A DNA stretch of 7,681 nucleotides from Chloroflexota bacterium (GCA_021785115.1 JAJYGO010000048.1:1-7681), one strand, 5' to 3'. Counted from the first letter of the stretch, positions 1 through 6,608 are shown. Made by a program: numbers and translations. Notes: generated by a model not told the origin, from the letters alone.

Positions 1-593
1 AAGACCATCGCCTGGACGGTGACCGCCGTCCCGAGGTCGTCGCGGATCCCCTCGCGCTTCCGGTACGTCCGGGCCCGGTCGCTGTTCCACGACCGGAAGA
101 CCGCCTCGACCGCGCCCCGCAGCTGCAGCCACTCGTCCTGTGGCGGATCGGTCCCCACGATGTCCCGGTACATCCCCCCGAAGCGCCTCCTGCAGTCGGC
201 CGCGAACGCGGGGTCCCCCGCAGCCGAGGCCAGCCCCTCGGCGGTCGCGTCGGTGAGACCGAGATCGAGGATCGTGTCCATCATGCCGGGCATCGAGACG
301 GGAGCCCCGGACCGCACGCTGACCAGCAACGGGTCGGACGGGTCGCCGAACCGGCGGCCGACGCGCTGCTCCACGCGCGCCATGTGCGCGCGGATCTCGT
401 CGTCGAGCCCTTCGGGCCAGCCCCCGGCCAGATACGCGTTGCAGGCCGCCGTCACGATGACGAACCCGGGCGGGACCGGAAGCCCGAGCTCCGTCGCCAT
501 GACGTTGAGGTTCGCCGCCTTGCCGCCCACGCGGTCCCTGAGGTCATCGAGACCGAGGCCGTGGCGATGGTCGAGGTCGTAGACGAGGGTCAC
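1..593 (-). CDS. Pyruvate phosphate dikinase-type ATP-grasp (PEP/pyruvate-binding) protein, N-terminal part, cut by left edge
   Basis: Reading leftward from a GTG at 593, 197 codons are open to the window edge. The protein matches the N-terminal nucleotide-binding domain of pyruvate phosphate dikinase: GGKAANL at residues 23-29 (Lys25 is the expected ATP-binding lysine), LPVPPGF near 38-44, CNAYL at 51-55, FGDPSDPLLVSVRSGA at 82-97 (Arg94), and MPGMMDTILDLGL at 101-113. An AVFRSW motif lies at 164-169 and the visible part ends in VTVQAMV. In the family this domain phosphorylates the swivel-domain histidine using ATP. The start is supported by AAAGGA 11 nt upstream; no ATG fits better. The region between the RRFGGMY and AVFRSW motifs is about 50 residues shorter than in classical dikinases, which hints at a short, stand-alone form. 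It is last in the leftward operon, 76 bp after the MBL gene. Whether the missing part includes its own swivel and PEP domains cannot be seen. Confidence 0.9.
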   Translation of the reverse strand, partial: MTLVYDLDHRHGLGLDDLRDRVGGKAANLNVMATELGLPVPPGFVIVTAACNAYLAGGWPEGLDDEIRAHMARVEQRVGRRFGDPSDPLLVSVRSGAPVSMPGMMDTILDLGLTDATAEGLASAAGDPAFAADCRRRFGGMYRDIVGTDPPQDEWLQLRGAVEAVFRSWNSDRARTYRKREGIRDDLGTAVTVQAMV

Positions 594-669
594 CGTCGGG
601 GACGTCCTTTCAGGTCCGCGACCCATCCCGAGTCCGCGACATGCTCACGCCGCCCCACCAGGCGCACGC

Positions 670-1542
670 TCAGCACCCCGGGCGCTCGGGAAGCGCGGTG
701 AGTTTGTCCCACAGCGATCCTGCGTTCATGGTCTGGATGTACTCCATCATGTACTCCTGCCCGATGTCGACAGGGAAGCGGTCGGCGAAGCCGACCCGCG
801 CGACAGTCTCCTCGCGGCTCCACCCCTTCGCGATGGCGACCGCGACGGCGGCCTTCCACTCGAGGAGCATCGCCCGCTGGGTCGCCAGATAGTCCAGGGT
901 GGTGACGGGGCCGTGCCCTGGCACGACGCGGTCGACGTCCAGGGCGCGGATCCGGTCGAGCGCCGCCACCCACTGGTCGACGTCGGACGTCATGAGCCAT
1001 GTCGCGCAGTCGGAGAAGACGGTGTCGCCGGTGAAGACGATGCGTTCCTCGGGGACGTGCACGGCGATCTGGCCGGGCGTGTGGCCGGGCGTGTGGAGCA
1101 ATCGGAAGGTGTGGTCTCCTGCATGAAGGGTCAGGTCGCCGGTGAAGACGATGCCGTACTTGTTCAGGTCTGCGTAGTACGCGTCGCGCTCGGGCACCAG
1201 CGCGGCGCCGTCGGGGTCGTCCGTCGGGATGGCCTCGAGGGCGTACGCGAACGGGTCGAGCTCGGGGAACACGGCCATGAATCGATCGTGCACGCCCTGG
1301 TGGTGGACCACCGTCCCGGCACCCTTGAACCAGTGGTTGCCGAAGATGTGGTCGACGTGATGCTCCGTGTTGATGACGAAGCGGATCGGCCCGTGGGTTT
1401 CGGCCTCGCGCCGCATCGCAACGGCTTTCGACGGCAGCTGCGGGGTGTCGATCACGACCACGCCGGCCGAGGTCACGACGAAGCTCGGGTTGCATCCCCT
1501 CAGCCGCGTCTCGGTCCAGACGTTCGGCGTCAGCTGTTCCAT
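670..1542 (-). CDS. MBL-fold metallo-hydrolase (290 aa)
   Basis: This is a metallo-beta-lactamase superfamily protein, probably a cytosolic zinc hydrolase of unknown substrate, since no signal peptide is seen. Motifs in order are EHHVDH at residues 60-65, TPGHTPG at 151-157 (His154), FTGDTVF at 170-176 (Asp173) and VPGHGPV at 207-213 (His210). The first histidine of the usual HxHxDH motif is replaced by Glu60; His62, Asp64, His65, His154, Asp173 and His210 are kept. About 85 residues separate the first two motifs and include an acidic and aromatic stretch (about 85-130), a likely substrate-side insertion. The ATG at 1542 is chosen because GGAGGGG lies 6 nt upstream; the frame stays open to 1842 but that extension is antisense to nothing useful and overlaps the dehydrogenase gene. 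It lies 47 bp after the dehydrogenase in the leftward operon. Relatives act on lactones, thioesters and other esters, so no specific reaction is assigned. Confidence 0.9.
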   Translation of the reverse strand: MEQLTPNVWTETRLRGCNPSFVVTSAGVVVIDTPQLPSKAVAMRREAETHGPIRFVINTEHHVDHIFGNHWFKGAGTVVHHQGVHDRFMAVFPELDPFAYALEAIPTDDPDGAALVPERDAYYADLNKYGIVFTGDLTLHAGDHTFRLLHTPGHTPGQIAVHVPEERIVFTGDTVFSDCATWLMTSDVDQWVAALDRIRALDVDRVVPGHGPVTTLDYLATQRAMLLEWKAAVAVAIAKGWSREETVARVGFADRFPVDIGQEYMMEYIQTMNAGSLWDKLTALPERPGC

Positions 1543-1589
1543 TCGTTGCCCCTCCGGTTCATGCCCTGGCCCCACGCGCTCCCCGGCGC

Positions 1590-2375
1590 CTACTGCGTGG
1601 CCGTCAGGCCGCCGTCGATGCCCAGGATCTGGCCCGTGACGAACGAAGACGCGCCGGAAGCGAAGAAGATGACCGCTCCGACGAGGTCGCTCGTCTGCCC
1701 GACCCGGCCGAGTGGGACGCGGCTGACGAGACCGGACTTGAACTCCGGATCCGCGAGCAGTGTGGCCACCTGGGGCGTGTCGACGAACGTGGGTGCGACC
1801 GCGTTGACCGTGATCGCGTGCCTGGCCCACTCGGTCGCCCATTGCCGCGTCAGCGAGGAGATGGCTCCCTTTGCAGCGACATAGGCGGAGTACCCGGCGT
1901 TGATCCCAAGTTGCGCCCGGACGGAGCTGATGTTGATCACGCGACCGCCCTCGCCGCCGCGGATCATGGCCCGGACCGCTGCCTGGGTGGCGATCACCGT
2001 GCTTCGCAGGTTCAATTCCATGATCCAGTCCCAGGCGTCGCGCGGGTAGTCCTGAGCGTCGAACAGCACCCTGCCGGCTCCACCGCCAACGGCGTTGACG
2101 ATCACGTCCAGCCGCCCGAAGTGCTCGAGCGCGCCCGCGACGACCCGCTCGGCCTCAGCCTCCCGCGTGACGTCCGCGCCGAACGCGACCGCCTCGACGC
2201 CAGCTGCCCGGACCCGTGCGGCCGTCTCGTCCGCGCGTGCCTGGTCGATGTCCCCGACCACGATCCTGGCGCCGGCGGCCCCCATGGCGTCTGCGAGAGC
2301 GGCACCGATGGCTCCTCCTCCGCCGGAGATGAGGGCGACGCGCCCGTCGAGGCGGAAGGTGTCAATCGGGTTCAT
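1590..2375 (-). CDS. Short-chain dehydrogenase/reductase (SDR), 261 aa
   Basis: This is a classical SDR, an NAD(P)-dependent alcohol/ketone oxidoreductase of normal family length. The Rossmann cofactor motif is SGGGGAIG at residues 17-24. Asp42, after the second beta strand (IVVGD), suggests NAD(H) rather than NADP(H). ADV is at 67-69, NAVGG at 94-98, and the catalytic set is Asn122, Ser150 or Ser151 (NISS), Tyr165 and Lys169 (YVAAK). The C-terminus has VNAVAPTFVDT at 190-200 and the usual GQILGIDGG at 248-256. All catalytic residues are present, so it should be active. The ATG at 2375 has AGGAGG 5 nt upstream, which decides the start. It is the second gene of the leftward operon, 51 bp after the aldolase-like gene. 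It resembles sugar-acid and polyol dehydrogenases in general form, but the substrate cannot be assigned. In context it probably oxidises a hydroxyl group before or after the aldol step. Confidence 0.93.
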   Translation of the reverse strand: MNPIDTFRLDGRVALISGGGGAIGAALADAMGAAGARIVVGDIDQARADETAARVRAAGVEAVAFGADVTREAEAERVVAGALEHFGRLDVIVNAVGGGAGRVLFDAQDYPRDAWDWIMELNLRSTVIATQAAVRAMIRGGEGGRVINISSVRAQLGINAGYSAYVAAKGAISSLTRQWATEWARHAITVNAVAPTFVDTPQVATLLADPEFKSGLVSRVPLGRVGQTSDLVGAVIFFASGASSFVTGQILGIDGGLTATQ

Positions 2376-2426
2376 GCGTGCCTCCTCTTTCTTCTTCGAT
2401 CTCGGTCCTGCGAGAGCTTCTGCTGA

Positions 2427-3515
2427 TCACGTCGAGCGGACGTCGGGGTTGGGCAGGACGATGTCCCGGACCTCGCCGACGAGGTCGTGGTAGGCCGCGA
2501 TGAACTGGCGCAGCGTGCGGACGGAAGCGCCGTACGTGTCGAACTCGGCGGGTTCGAGTCCCTCCGGCTCATACGCCCGCGGGAAGTCCGGGATACGGCG
2601 GCACAGCTCGTCCACGACGGCCGGGTCGACGGGGACGTCGATGCGGGGTGCCGGAACGATGCCGCTGTCGTTGAACCGAACCTGCCACGCGTGCGGCATC
2701 GTGAGGATGACGTCGCCCCCCACGAGCTCCGTCCAGTGCAGCACGTGCCGGTAGGCGGCAGCGAGAAGGCGACTGCGGTATCCGCGCTCGCGGAAGATCG
2801 TGTAGGCCCGCTTGAACACCGCGATGCCGGCCCAGTCGAGCGGGCGCGGGTCGATCGCGAGACCGTCGCGACCGACGATCGCCTTCATCCAGTCGTCGAG
2901 CCGGCCGACCATGATGGTGACCACCGGCGCGAGGCGGGAGGGATCACCACCCGCGGCTGCCAGTCGATCCAGGCCGCGCTCCATCGCCGCTCCGACCGCC
3001 AGGGCCTGCGGTACCGTGAACGAGACGGTGGCATTGAGGTTGACCCCGCGCGCGGTGGCTTCCTCGATGGCGTCGATGCCCGCCGCGGTGGCAGGGATCT
3101 TCACCTGCATGTTCGGCGCCAGACTCGCGAAGTGGACGGCCTGCTCGACCATGCGATCCGCGTTCGGGTAGTTCTCGGGGTTCGTCTGGATCGACAGCCA
3201 CCCCTTCCGTCCGTGCTCCCGTTCGTGGATCGGCGCCAGCACAGCGGCGCCTCGCATGGCCATCTCCTCCACGAGCGCCCACGTCAACTCGACCTCGGTC
3301 CACTTCGGGTTGGCCCTTGCCGCCTCACGGATGTGCAGAGCCCAATACGCCCGCTCCTTGCCGAGGACCTCGAGGACGATCGGTGGATTCGTGGTTCCAC
3401 CCACCGCCCCGCGGTCGATCGCGTACGTCAGCTCCTCGACTGCGCACGAGTCGTTCCAGCAGTCGGTGAGCCCGAGCTGCGCCGTTCGCAGCAGCGGCGT
3501 GTCGACCATCGTCAT
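2427..3515 (-). CDS. Transaldolase-family protein (class I aldolase), 362 aa
   Basis: This is a TIM-barrel enzyme of the transaldolase / fructose-6-phosphate aldolase family, expected to form a Schiff base on a lysine. Motifs are TDCWND near 17-22 (Asp18), GTTNPP at 40-45, VKIPAT at 138-143 (Lys139 as the Schiff-base lysine), VNLNATVSF at 158-166 (Asn161 and Thr163 in the TalB Asn154/Thr156 positions), MVGR at 202-205 and AAAYRH at 252-257. Arg205 and Arg256 match the phosphate-binding arginines. Departures from true transaldolase: Gln110 at the proton-relay glutamate position, Met202 at the Phe/Tyr position, and Ala254 at a phosphate-binding serine. It is therefore probably not a housekeeping transaldolase. 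The first ATG at 3515 has GGAGG 6 nt upstream; a second ATG two codons later is less well placed. It is the first gene of the leftward operon, with a ~130-nt leader behind the likely promoter. Confidence 0.9.
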   Translation of the reverse strand: MTMVDTPLLRTAQLGLTDCWNDSCAVEELTYAIDRGAVGGTTNPPIVLEVLGKERAYWALHIREAARANPKWTEVELTWALVEEMAMRGAAVLAPIHEREHGRKGWLSIQTNPENYPNADRMVEQAVHFASLAPNMQVKIPATAAGIDAIEEATARGVNLNATVSFTVPQALAVGAAMERGLDRLAAAGGDPSRLAPVVTIMVGRLDDWMKAIVGRDGLAIDPRPLDWAGIAVFKRAYTIFRERGYRSRLLAAAYRHVLHWTELVGGDVILTMPHAWQVRFNDSGIVPAPRIDVPVDPAVVDELCRRIPDFPRAYEPEGLEPAEFDTYGASVRTLRQFIAAYHDLVGEVRDIVLPNPDVRST

Positions 3516-3642
3516 CGGGCGCCTCCGCGTTCCGATCCATCGCTCGCGACCGGCAGTGGGTCCTTCGAACGTGCCACCTGGCTCGACGCAGCGGCCGTCC
3601 ACATCGGACGCCGGGTCGCGGGGACGTCGGGACCGTTGCGTA

Positions 3643-3658
3643 CGATAATCGATAATCG
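3643..3658. promoter_or_regulatory. Operator copy 1 (tandem GATAATC heptamers), overlapping the leftward -10 box
   Basis: Two GATAATC heptamers stand head to tail here. On the opposite strand they read as GATTATC twice. Each heptamer is itself a GAT-N-ATC palindrome, as expected for a dimeric regulator. Fifteen nucleotides match copy 2 exactly, in inverted orientation. It contains the predicted -10 box of the leftward promoter, so binding here should block that promoter. The likely binder is the FCD regulator encoded at 5704; this is inferred from linkage only. Confidence 0.7.
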
Positions 3659-3680
3659 ACAGGCTGGCAACGCTTCGCAA
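3652..3680 (-). promoter_or_regulatory. Predicted sigma-70-type promoter for the leftward operon
   Basis: On the minus strand a -35-like TTGCGA (3680-3675) is followed by a 17-nt spacer and GATTAT (3657-3652), which matches four of six bases of the TATAAT consensus. The -10 box is the first heptamer of operator copy 1. Transcription would begin near 3645, leaving about 130 nt before the aldolase-family gene. The assignment rests on consensus and position only. Confidence 0.5.
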
Positions 3681-3698
3681 GCTCGTCCGCGAGTCCCC

Positions 3699-3726
3699 TT
3701 GACTCGACCGGCACCTGCGGTACACT
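3699..3726 (+). promoter_or_regulatory. Predicted sigma-70-type promoter for the rightward operon
   Basis: TTGACT (3699-3704) matches the -35 consensus at five of six bases. A 16-nt spacer leads to TACACT (3721-3726), which matches four of six bases of the -10 consensus. The predicted start near 3733 lies 5 bp before operator copy 2, the classic place for a repressor roadblock. The two divergent promoters do not overlap: their -35 boxes are about 19 bp apart, back to back. Confidence 0.6.
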
Positions 3727-3737
3727 GCGTGACCAAG

Positions 3738-3752
3738 GATTATCGATTATCG
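3738..3752. promoter_or_regulatory. Operator copy 2 (tandem GATTATC heptamers), just downstream of the rightward start site
   Basis: GATTATC occurs twice in a row followed by G. This is an exact inverted copy of the sequence at 3643-3657. The centres of the two 14-nt cores are 94 bp apart, close to nine helical turns, so both would face the same side of the DNA. The AT-rich block stands out against the surrounding G+C-rich sequence. Confidence 0.7.
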
Positions 3753-3754
3753 CG

Positions 3755-3910
3755 AGGAGGCGATCGGATCGGGAGGGCGCACGCGGACGGCAGGGGCGCG
3801 GCACTCGGGCAAACCCGTCACCGGCTGAACTACCGTCCATGTCGCCCTGCCGGAGGGACGAGCCGGGAACAGTTCGCCTCCTGCGGCGGCTCTGACGCGG
3901 AGACCAGGAG
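3755..3910 (+). promoter_or_regulatory. Leader RNA with possible anti-anti-SD / anti-SD / SD switch
   Basis: The rightward leader is about 185 nt long. AGGAGGCGA at 3755-3763 is a perfect 9-nt complement of TCGCCTCCT at 3874-3882. The CTCCT inside the latter (3878-3882) can instead pair with the true ribosome site AGGAG at 3906-3910. No ATG, GTG or TTG follows the upstream AGGAGG at translation distance, so it is not an ordinary ribosome site. Inside the outer stem are further pairings, including CGGG-CAAA-CCCG (3806-3817) and a 6-bp CCGGCT/AGCCGG (3821-3826 with 3861-3866). GC-rich DNA makes short pairings common, so a switch is only a proposal. No known riboswitch class was recognised. Confidence 0.35.
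3906..3910 (+). promoter_or_regulatory. Ribosome binding site that selects the start at 3920
   Basis: AGGAG ends 3 nt before the ATG at 3914 but 9 nt before the in-frame ATG at 3920. The second spacing is in the normal range, so translation more likely begins at 3920. Confidence 0.6.
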
Positions 3911-3919
3911 AGCATGCAC

Positions 3920-5695
3920 ATGGCAGTGGGCACGGAAGAGGTCCTGGGCCAGTTCCTGGGAGACGAGGGGTTCCCTGTCGAGTGGGAATCGGACCTCGAG
4001 AAGCAGCTCTTCTGGGTCTACGACGATCTTCATTGCCCGCATCCCCTCAGCCCGATGTACTACGACATCGGAGGCTGGTGGCTGACGTGCGATCACATGT
4101 TCCGGCGCTTCGGGACGCCGTTTGCGTCCGACTGGATCACGAAGAACGTCAACGGCTATCTCTACACCGCGGCCGTTCCAGCCCGACCGGACGCCAAGAT
4201 CGATGCGATGGAGTATGGCGCGCGGTACGGGGCGCGAGTGCCGCTCGATCCACGATATGAGACGCGAATCGGAGCATACCTGGACGCCGTGCTTCCGGTG
4301 TACGGCGCGCAGTTCGTGAACTGGTGGCATGACCGCCTCGTTCCCGAAATGCGGCGGAACTTCGCGTATCTCGAGGAGAGGCTCGACGCACAGGACGAGC
4401 TCAGCATCGTCGAGCTCGCCTGCCTGCTCGAGGACGCAATCGACATCCACGATCGCCACTGGAAGATCCACTGGATGCTCAACTTTGCGCAGCTGTCCGC
4501 GACGCTCAACCTTCGTGCCGTCGCACAGAAGACGCGCGGCGAGATCGACGAGGTGCTCCTCGGCCGGCTCCAGAATTCGGCGCGGGACCGAAACTGGGAC
4601 TCCATCGAAGCGTTGTGGAAGATGAAGGAGGAGGTGCGCTCCGATACGGCGCTGGCGGCGGCCTTCCGGCACGAGACGGCCCCAGAGATCATCGCCGCGC
4701 TCAACGGCACCGAACGCGGCAGGCAATTCATCGAGCAACGCGTCGAACCCTATCAGCGCGAGTTCGGATGGCACGCCGTCTGGAGCCACGAGTTCATCTT
4801 CCCCACCGTTCGGGAGCAGATGGAGCCCGTGATCGAGACGGTCCGCGGCTACATCGAGACGGAGTACGACTATCCGGCGACGATCGCCGCGATGGTGGCC
4901 GACATTGACCGGGCCTCTGCGGAGATCCTTGCCGGCCTCGAGGGCGAGCAGCTCGAGGAGATACGGGCTGCGAACGAGATGAATCTGAAAATGGCGCCAC
5001 TGACGCCGGACCATCACTTCTACATCGACCAGGGGGCGAACGCACATCTTCGCCTCGTGCTGATCGCCATCGGCAGGAAGCTCGTTGCGCAGGGGCTGCT
5101 CGTTGCGCCGGACGACGTCATGTTCCTGCGGTACAACGAGCTGCGGGAGTTCATTGCCGACCCGTCGGTGTTCGATGCGCGCAGCCTCGTCGCGGCACGG
5201 AAGGCCGAACGGGAACATGCGTACACGGTTCGTCCGAGAGACTGGATCGGGACCGCCACGCCGAGCCAGCTCGCCTTCCCGTACCTGACGAACTGGGGGT
5301 TCCCGGACAAGTTCTATCGCAAGCCTTCCGACGTCGTCGGGCAGATCAACGGTATCGGTGGCTCCCCGGGTATCGTCGAGGCAGTCGCCCGAGTGGTGCT
5401 GCAGGAGGATCAATTCGACGAGGTGAGAGCGGGCGAGGTGGTCGTGTGCCAGATGACCAATCCCGCGTGGGTCGTGCTCTTCACCAAGATCGCCGGGCTC
5501 GTGACCGACGCGGGGGGGACCACATCGCACCCGGCCGTCCTCTCGCGCGAGTTCGGGATCCCGGCCGTTGTCGGGACATCTTCTGCCACCCGCGTCATAA
5601 CGACCGGTGACCGTGTCCGCGTCAACGGGACGACGGGCCTGGTCGAGGTCGTACAGGCGGCGGCGCTTCCGAAGAACGACCTGTTCGGGGTGTAG
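3920..5695 (+). CDS. PEP-utilising enzyme with C-terminal phosphohistidine swivel domain (split-dikinase large subunit), 591 aa
   Basis: The last ~115 residues form a PEP-utilising-enzyme mobile domain. GIGGSPG at about 478-484 begins it, and the phosphohistidine motif GGTTSHPA at 532-539 carries His537. EFGIPAVVGT follows at about 544-553 and the GDRVRVNG signature closes it. In the family this histidine is phosphorylated by an ATP-grasp domain and swivels to a substrate site. No ATP-grasp domain and no C-terminal PEP-binding barrel is seen here. Residues 1-475 are aromatic-rich and mostly helical-looking, and probably bind the acceptor, as the middle domain does in rifampin phosphotransferase and phenylphosphate synthase alpha subunit. 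The ATP-grasp partner may be the protein encoded at 593-1. The start at 3920 gives normal SD spacing; 3914 would add two residues. It is first in the rightward operon. No signal peptide or membrane segment is evident. The substrate is unknown. Confidence 0.85.
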   Translation: MAVGTEEVLGQFLGDEGFPVEWESDLEKQLFWVYDDLHCPHPLSPMYYDIGGWWLTCDHMFRRFGTPFASDWITKNVNGYLYTAAVPARPDAKIDAMEYGARYGARVPLDPRYETRIGAYLDAVLPVYGAQFVNWWHDRLVPEMRRNFAYLEERLDAQDELSIVELACLLEDAIDIHDRHWKIHWMLNFAQLSATLNLRAVAQKTRGEIDEVLLGRLQNSARDRNWDSIEALWKMKEEVRSDTALAAAFRHETAPEIIAALNGTERGRQFIEQRVEPYQREFGWHAVWSHEFIFPTVREQMEPVIETVRGYIETEYDYPATIAAMVADIDRASAEILAGLEGEQLEEIRAANEMNLKMAPLTPDHHFYIDQGANAHLRLVLIAIGRKLVAQGLLVAPDDVMFLRYNELREFIADPSVFDARSLVAARKAEREHAYTVRPRDWIGTATPSQLAFPYLTNWGFPDKFYRKPSDVVGQINGIGGSPGIVEAVARVVLQEDQFDEVRAGEVVVCQMTNPAWVVLFTKIAGLVTDAGGTTSHPAVLSREFGIPAVVGTSSATRVITTGDRVRVNGTTGLVEVVQAAALPKNDLFGV

Positions 5696-5703
5696 CTCCC
5701 TCC

Positions 5704-6471
5704 ATGCATCACAGTCCACAGATCTCGCGCGACGTCCTCAGCGACCAGGTCGAGGACCATCTGCTGCAGGCGATCCTGACGGGCCAGTACCCACCTGGAT
5801 CCAGGATCGTCGAGTCGCGGGTGGCGCGCGAGCTTGGCGTCAGCCAGGCACCCGTGAGGGAGGCGCTGCGGGACCTCGAGGCGCTCGGTGTCGTGGAGAT
5901 CACGTCGTTCCGCGGCGCCAGCGTCCGGAGCCCGAGCAAGAGCGAGCTGCTCGAGGCGTACGGCGTGCGCGCCGAGCTCGAAGCGCTCGGCGCGCGACTG
6001 GCGCTGGCCCGGATGTCCGACGCGGACCTCGACGAGCTCCAGGGCTGCATCGACGCGATGCGGGAGGCCGCGGCCGCGGGCGACAGACACGCCGAGGCGC
6101 AGGTTGACGCCCGCTTCCACGCCAGGCTCATCGAGGTAGCGGGAAATCGGACGCTCGAGCGCGTGTGGCGATACCTGGCGCCGGTCGCTCGAACGTATAT
6201 CACCCTGGCCGCGCCCGGGGTGGACGCCGTCGCGGCCGCAGACCTGCATCTGCCGATCCTCCACGCGCTCCGACGTCGGGACCCGGAGCTTGCGGTGGAC
6301 GCGATCCGTCGGCACTTCGAGGTCGCCGGGTCCAACTTCGATGCCGCGTTCGCTGACGATGTCTCGATGGCGAGGGGAGGCGGTTACCCCGCGGACGGGG
6401 GCGACCGCACTCGTCCGGCAATGGAACCCATCGCCGAGATGATCGCGCCCGCGGGCCACGAGGGTACGTAG
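5704..6471 (+). CDS. GntR-superfamily transcriptional regulator, FCD subfamily (255 aa)
   Basis: The N-terminal winged helix-turn-helix is clear: ILTGQYPPGSRI at 24-35, then ESRVARELGVSQAPVREALR at 37-56, then the wing near 60-75. An all-helical FCD effector domain follows (about 82-215). Its metal-binding residues appear complete: Asp135 and His139 (DARFH), His182 and His204. Such domains usually bind a carboxylate-type metabolite through the metal and release DNA. A ~35-residue Pro/Gly-rich tail (about 220-255) extends past the usual end. The ATG is 8 bp after the previous stop and lacks a strong ribosome site (GGGG about 12 nt upstream), so translational coupling is likely. It probably controls both divergent operons through the GATTATC operator pair, including its own; that link is inference. 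An acidic pathway intermediate is the likeliest inducer. Confidence 0.95.
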   Translation: MHHSPQISRDVLSDQVEDHLLQAILTGQYPPGSRIVESRVARELGVSQAPVREALRDLEALGVVEITSFRGASVRSPSKSELLEAYGVRAELEALGARLALARMSDADLDELQGCIDAMREAAAAGDRHAEAQVDARFHARLIEVAGNRTLERVWRYLAPVARTYITLAAPGVDAVAAADLHLPILHALRRRDPELAVDAIRRHFEVAGSNFDAAFADDVSMARGGGYPADGGDRTRPAMEPIAEMIAPAGHEGT

Positions 6472-6608
6472 TCAGCCAGGCGAACGACGTGGCCGCTGGC
6501 ATCCGCCCGGTCAGCTCGTTTCGCCGCCGTGGGCAGCAGCAGTCGCAGAACACTGGCGGCCGGTGGTCGTGCACACGCAGTCCGCACGGGCGGCAGAGCG
6601 AGGGACAG
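6472..6608. other. 137-bp gap with no recognised gene or signal
   Basis: The gap separates the regulator from the P-loop gene. An open frame runs from 6489 into the downstream gene, but the added residues look like random GC-rich coding (Arg, Gln, Ser) and no ribosome site precedes them. I see no convincing terminator, promoter or operator; the GATTATC element is absent. Confidence 0.5.

Noticed and set aside
19..582. Rightward open frame of 187 codons at the left edge
   Set aside because: The opposite strand encodes an unmistakable PPDK N-terminal domain over the same bases; this translation is low-complexity Arg/Ser/Pro.
3801..3870. Possible c-di-GMP (GEMM-I) riboswitch, because of GGGCAAACCC
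   Set aside because: The conserved GGACGCAAAGCC segment and the second GNRA/receptor hairpin are absent. Only the short GGGCAAACC resemblance holds, so no class is assigned.
3839..3895. 18-codon leader ORF (ATG at 3839) in the rightward 5' leader
   Set aside because: No ribosome site precedes the ATG, and the peptide has no run of regulatory codons that would suggest attenuation.
2487..4085. Long rightward open frame of 532 codons across the aldolase gene and control region
   Set aside because: It is antisense to a well-supported transaldolase-family gene, is rich in Arg, Asp and His as GC-rich shadow frames are, has no recognisable domain, and runs through the promoters and into the next gene.
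3830..5719. Leftward open frame of 629 codons opposite the swivel-domain gene
   Set aside because: It mirrors the codon pattern of the sense gene, has no known motif and no ribosome site. Long antisense frames are expected at this G+C content.
5410..6459. Leftward open frame of 349 codons opposite the FCD regulator
   Set aside because: It spans two real genes on the other strand and shows no domain; a shadow frame.
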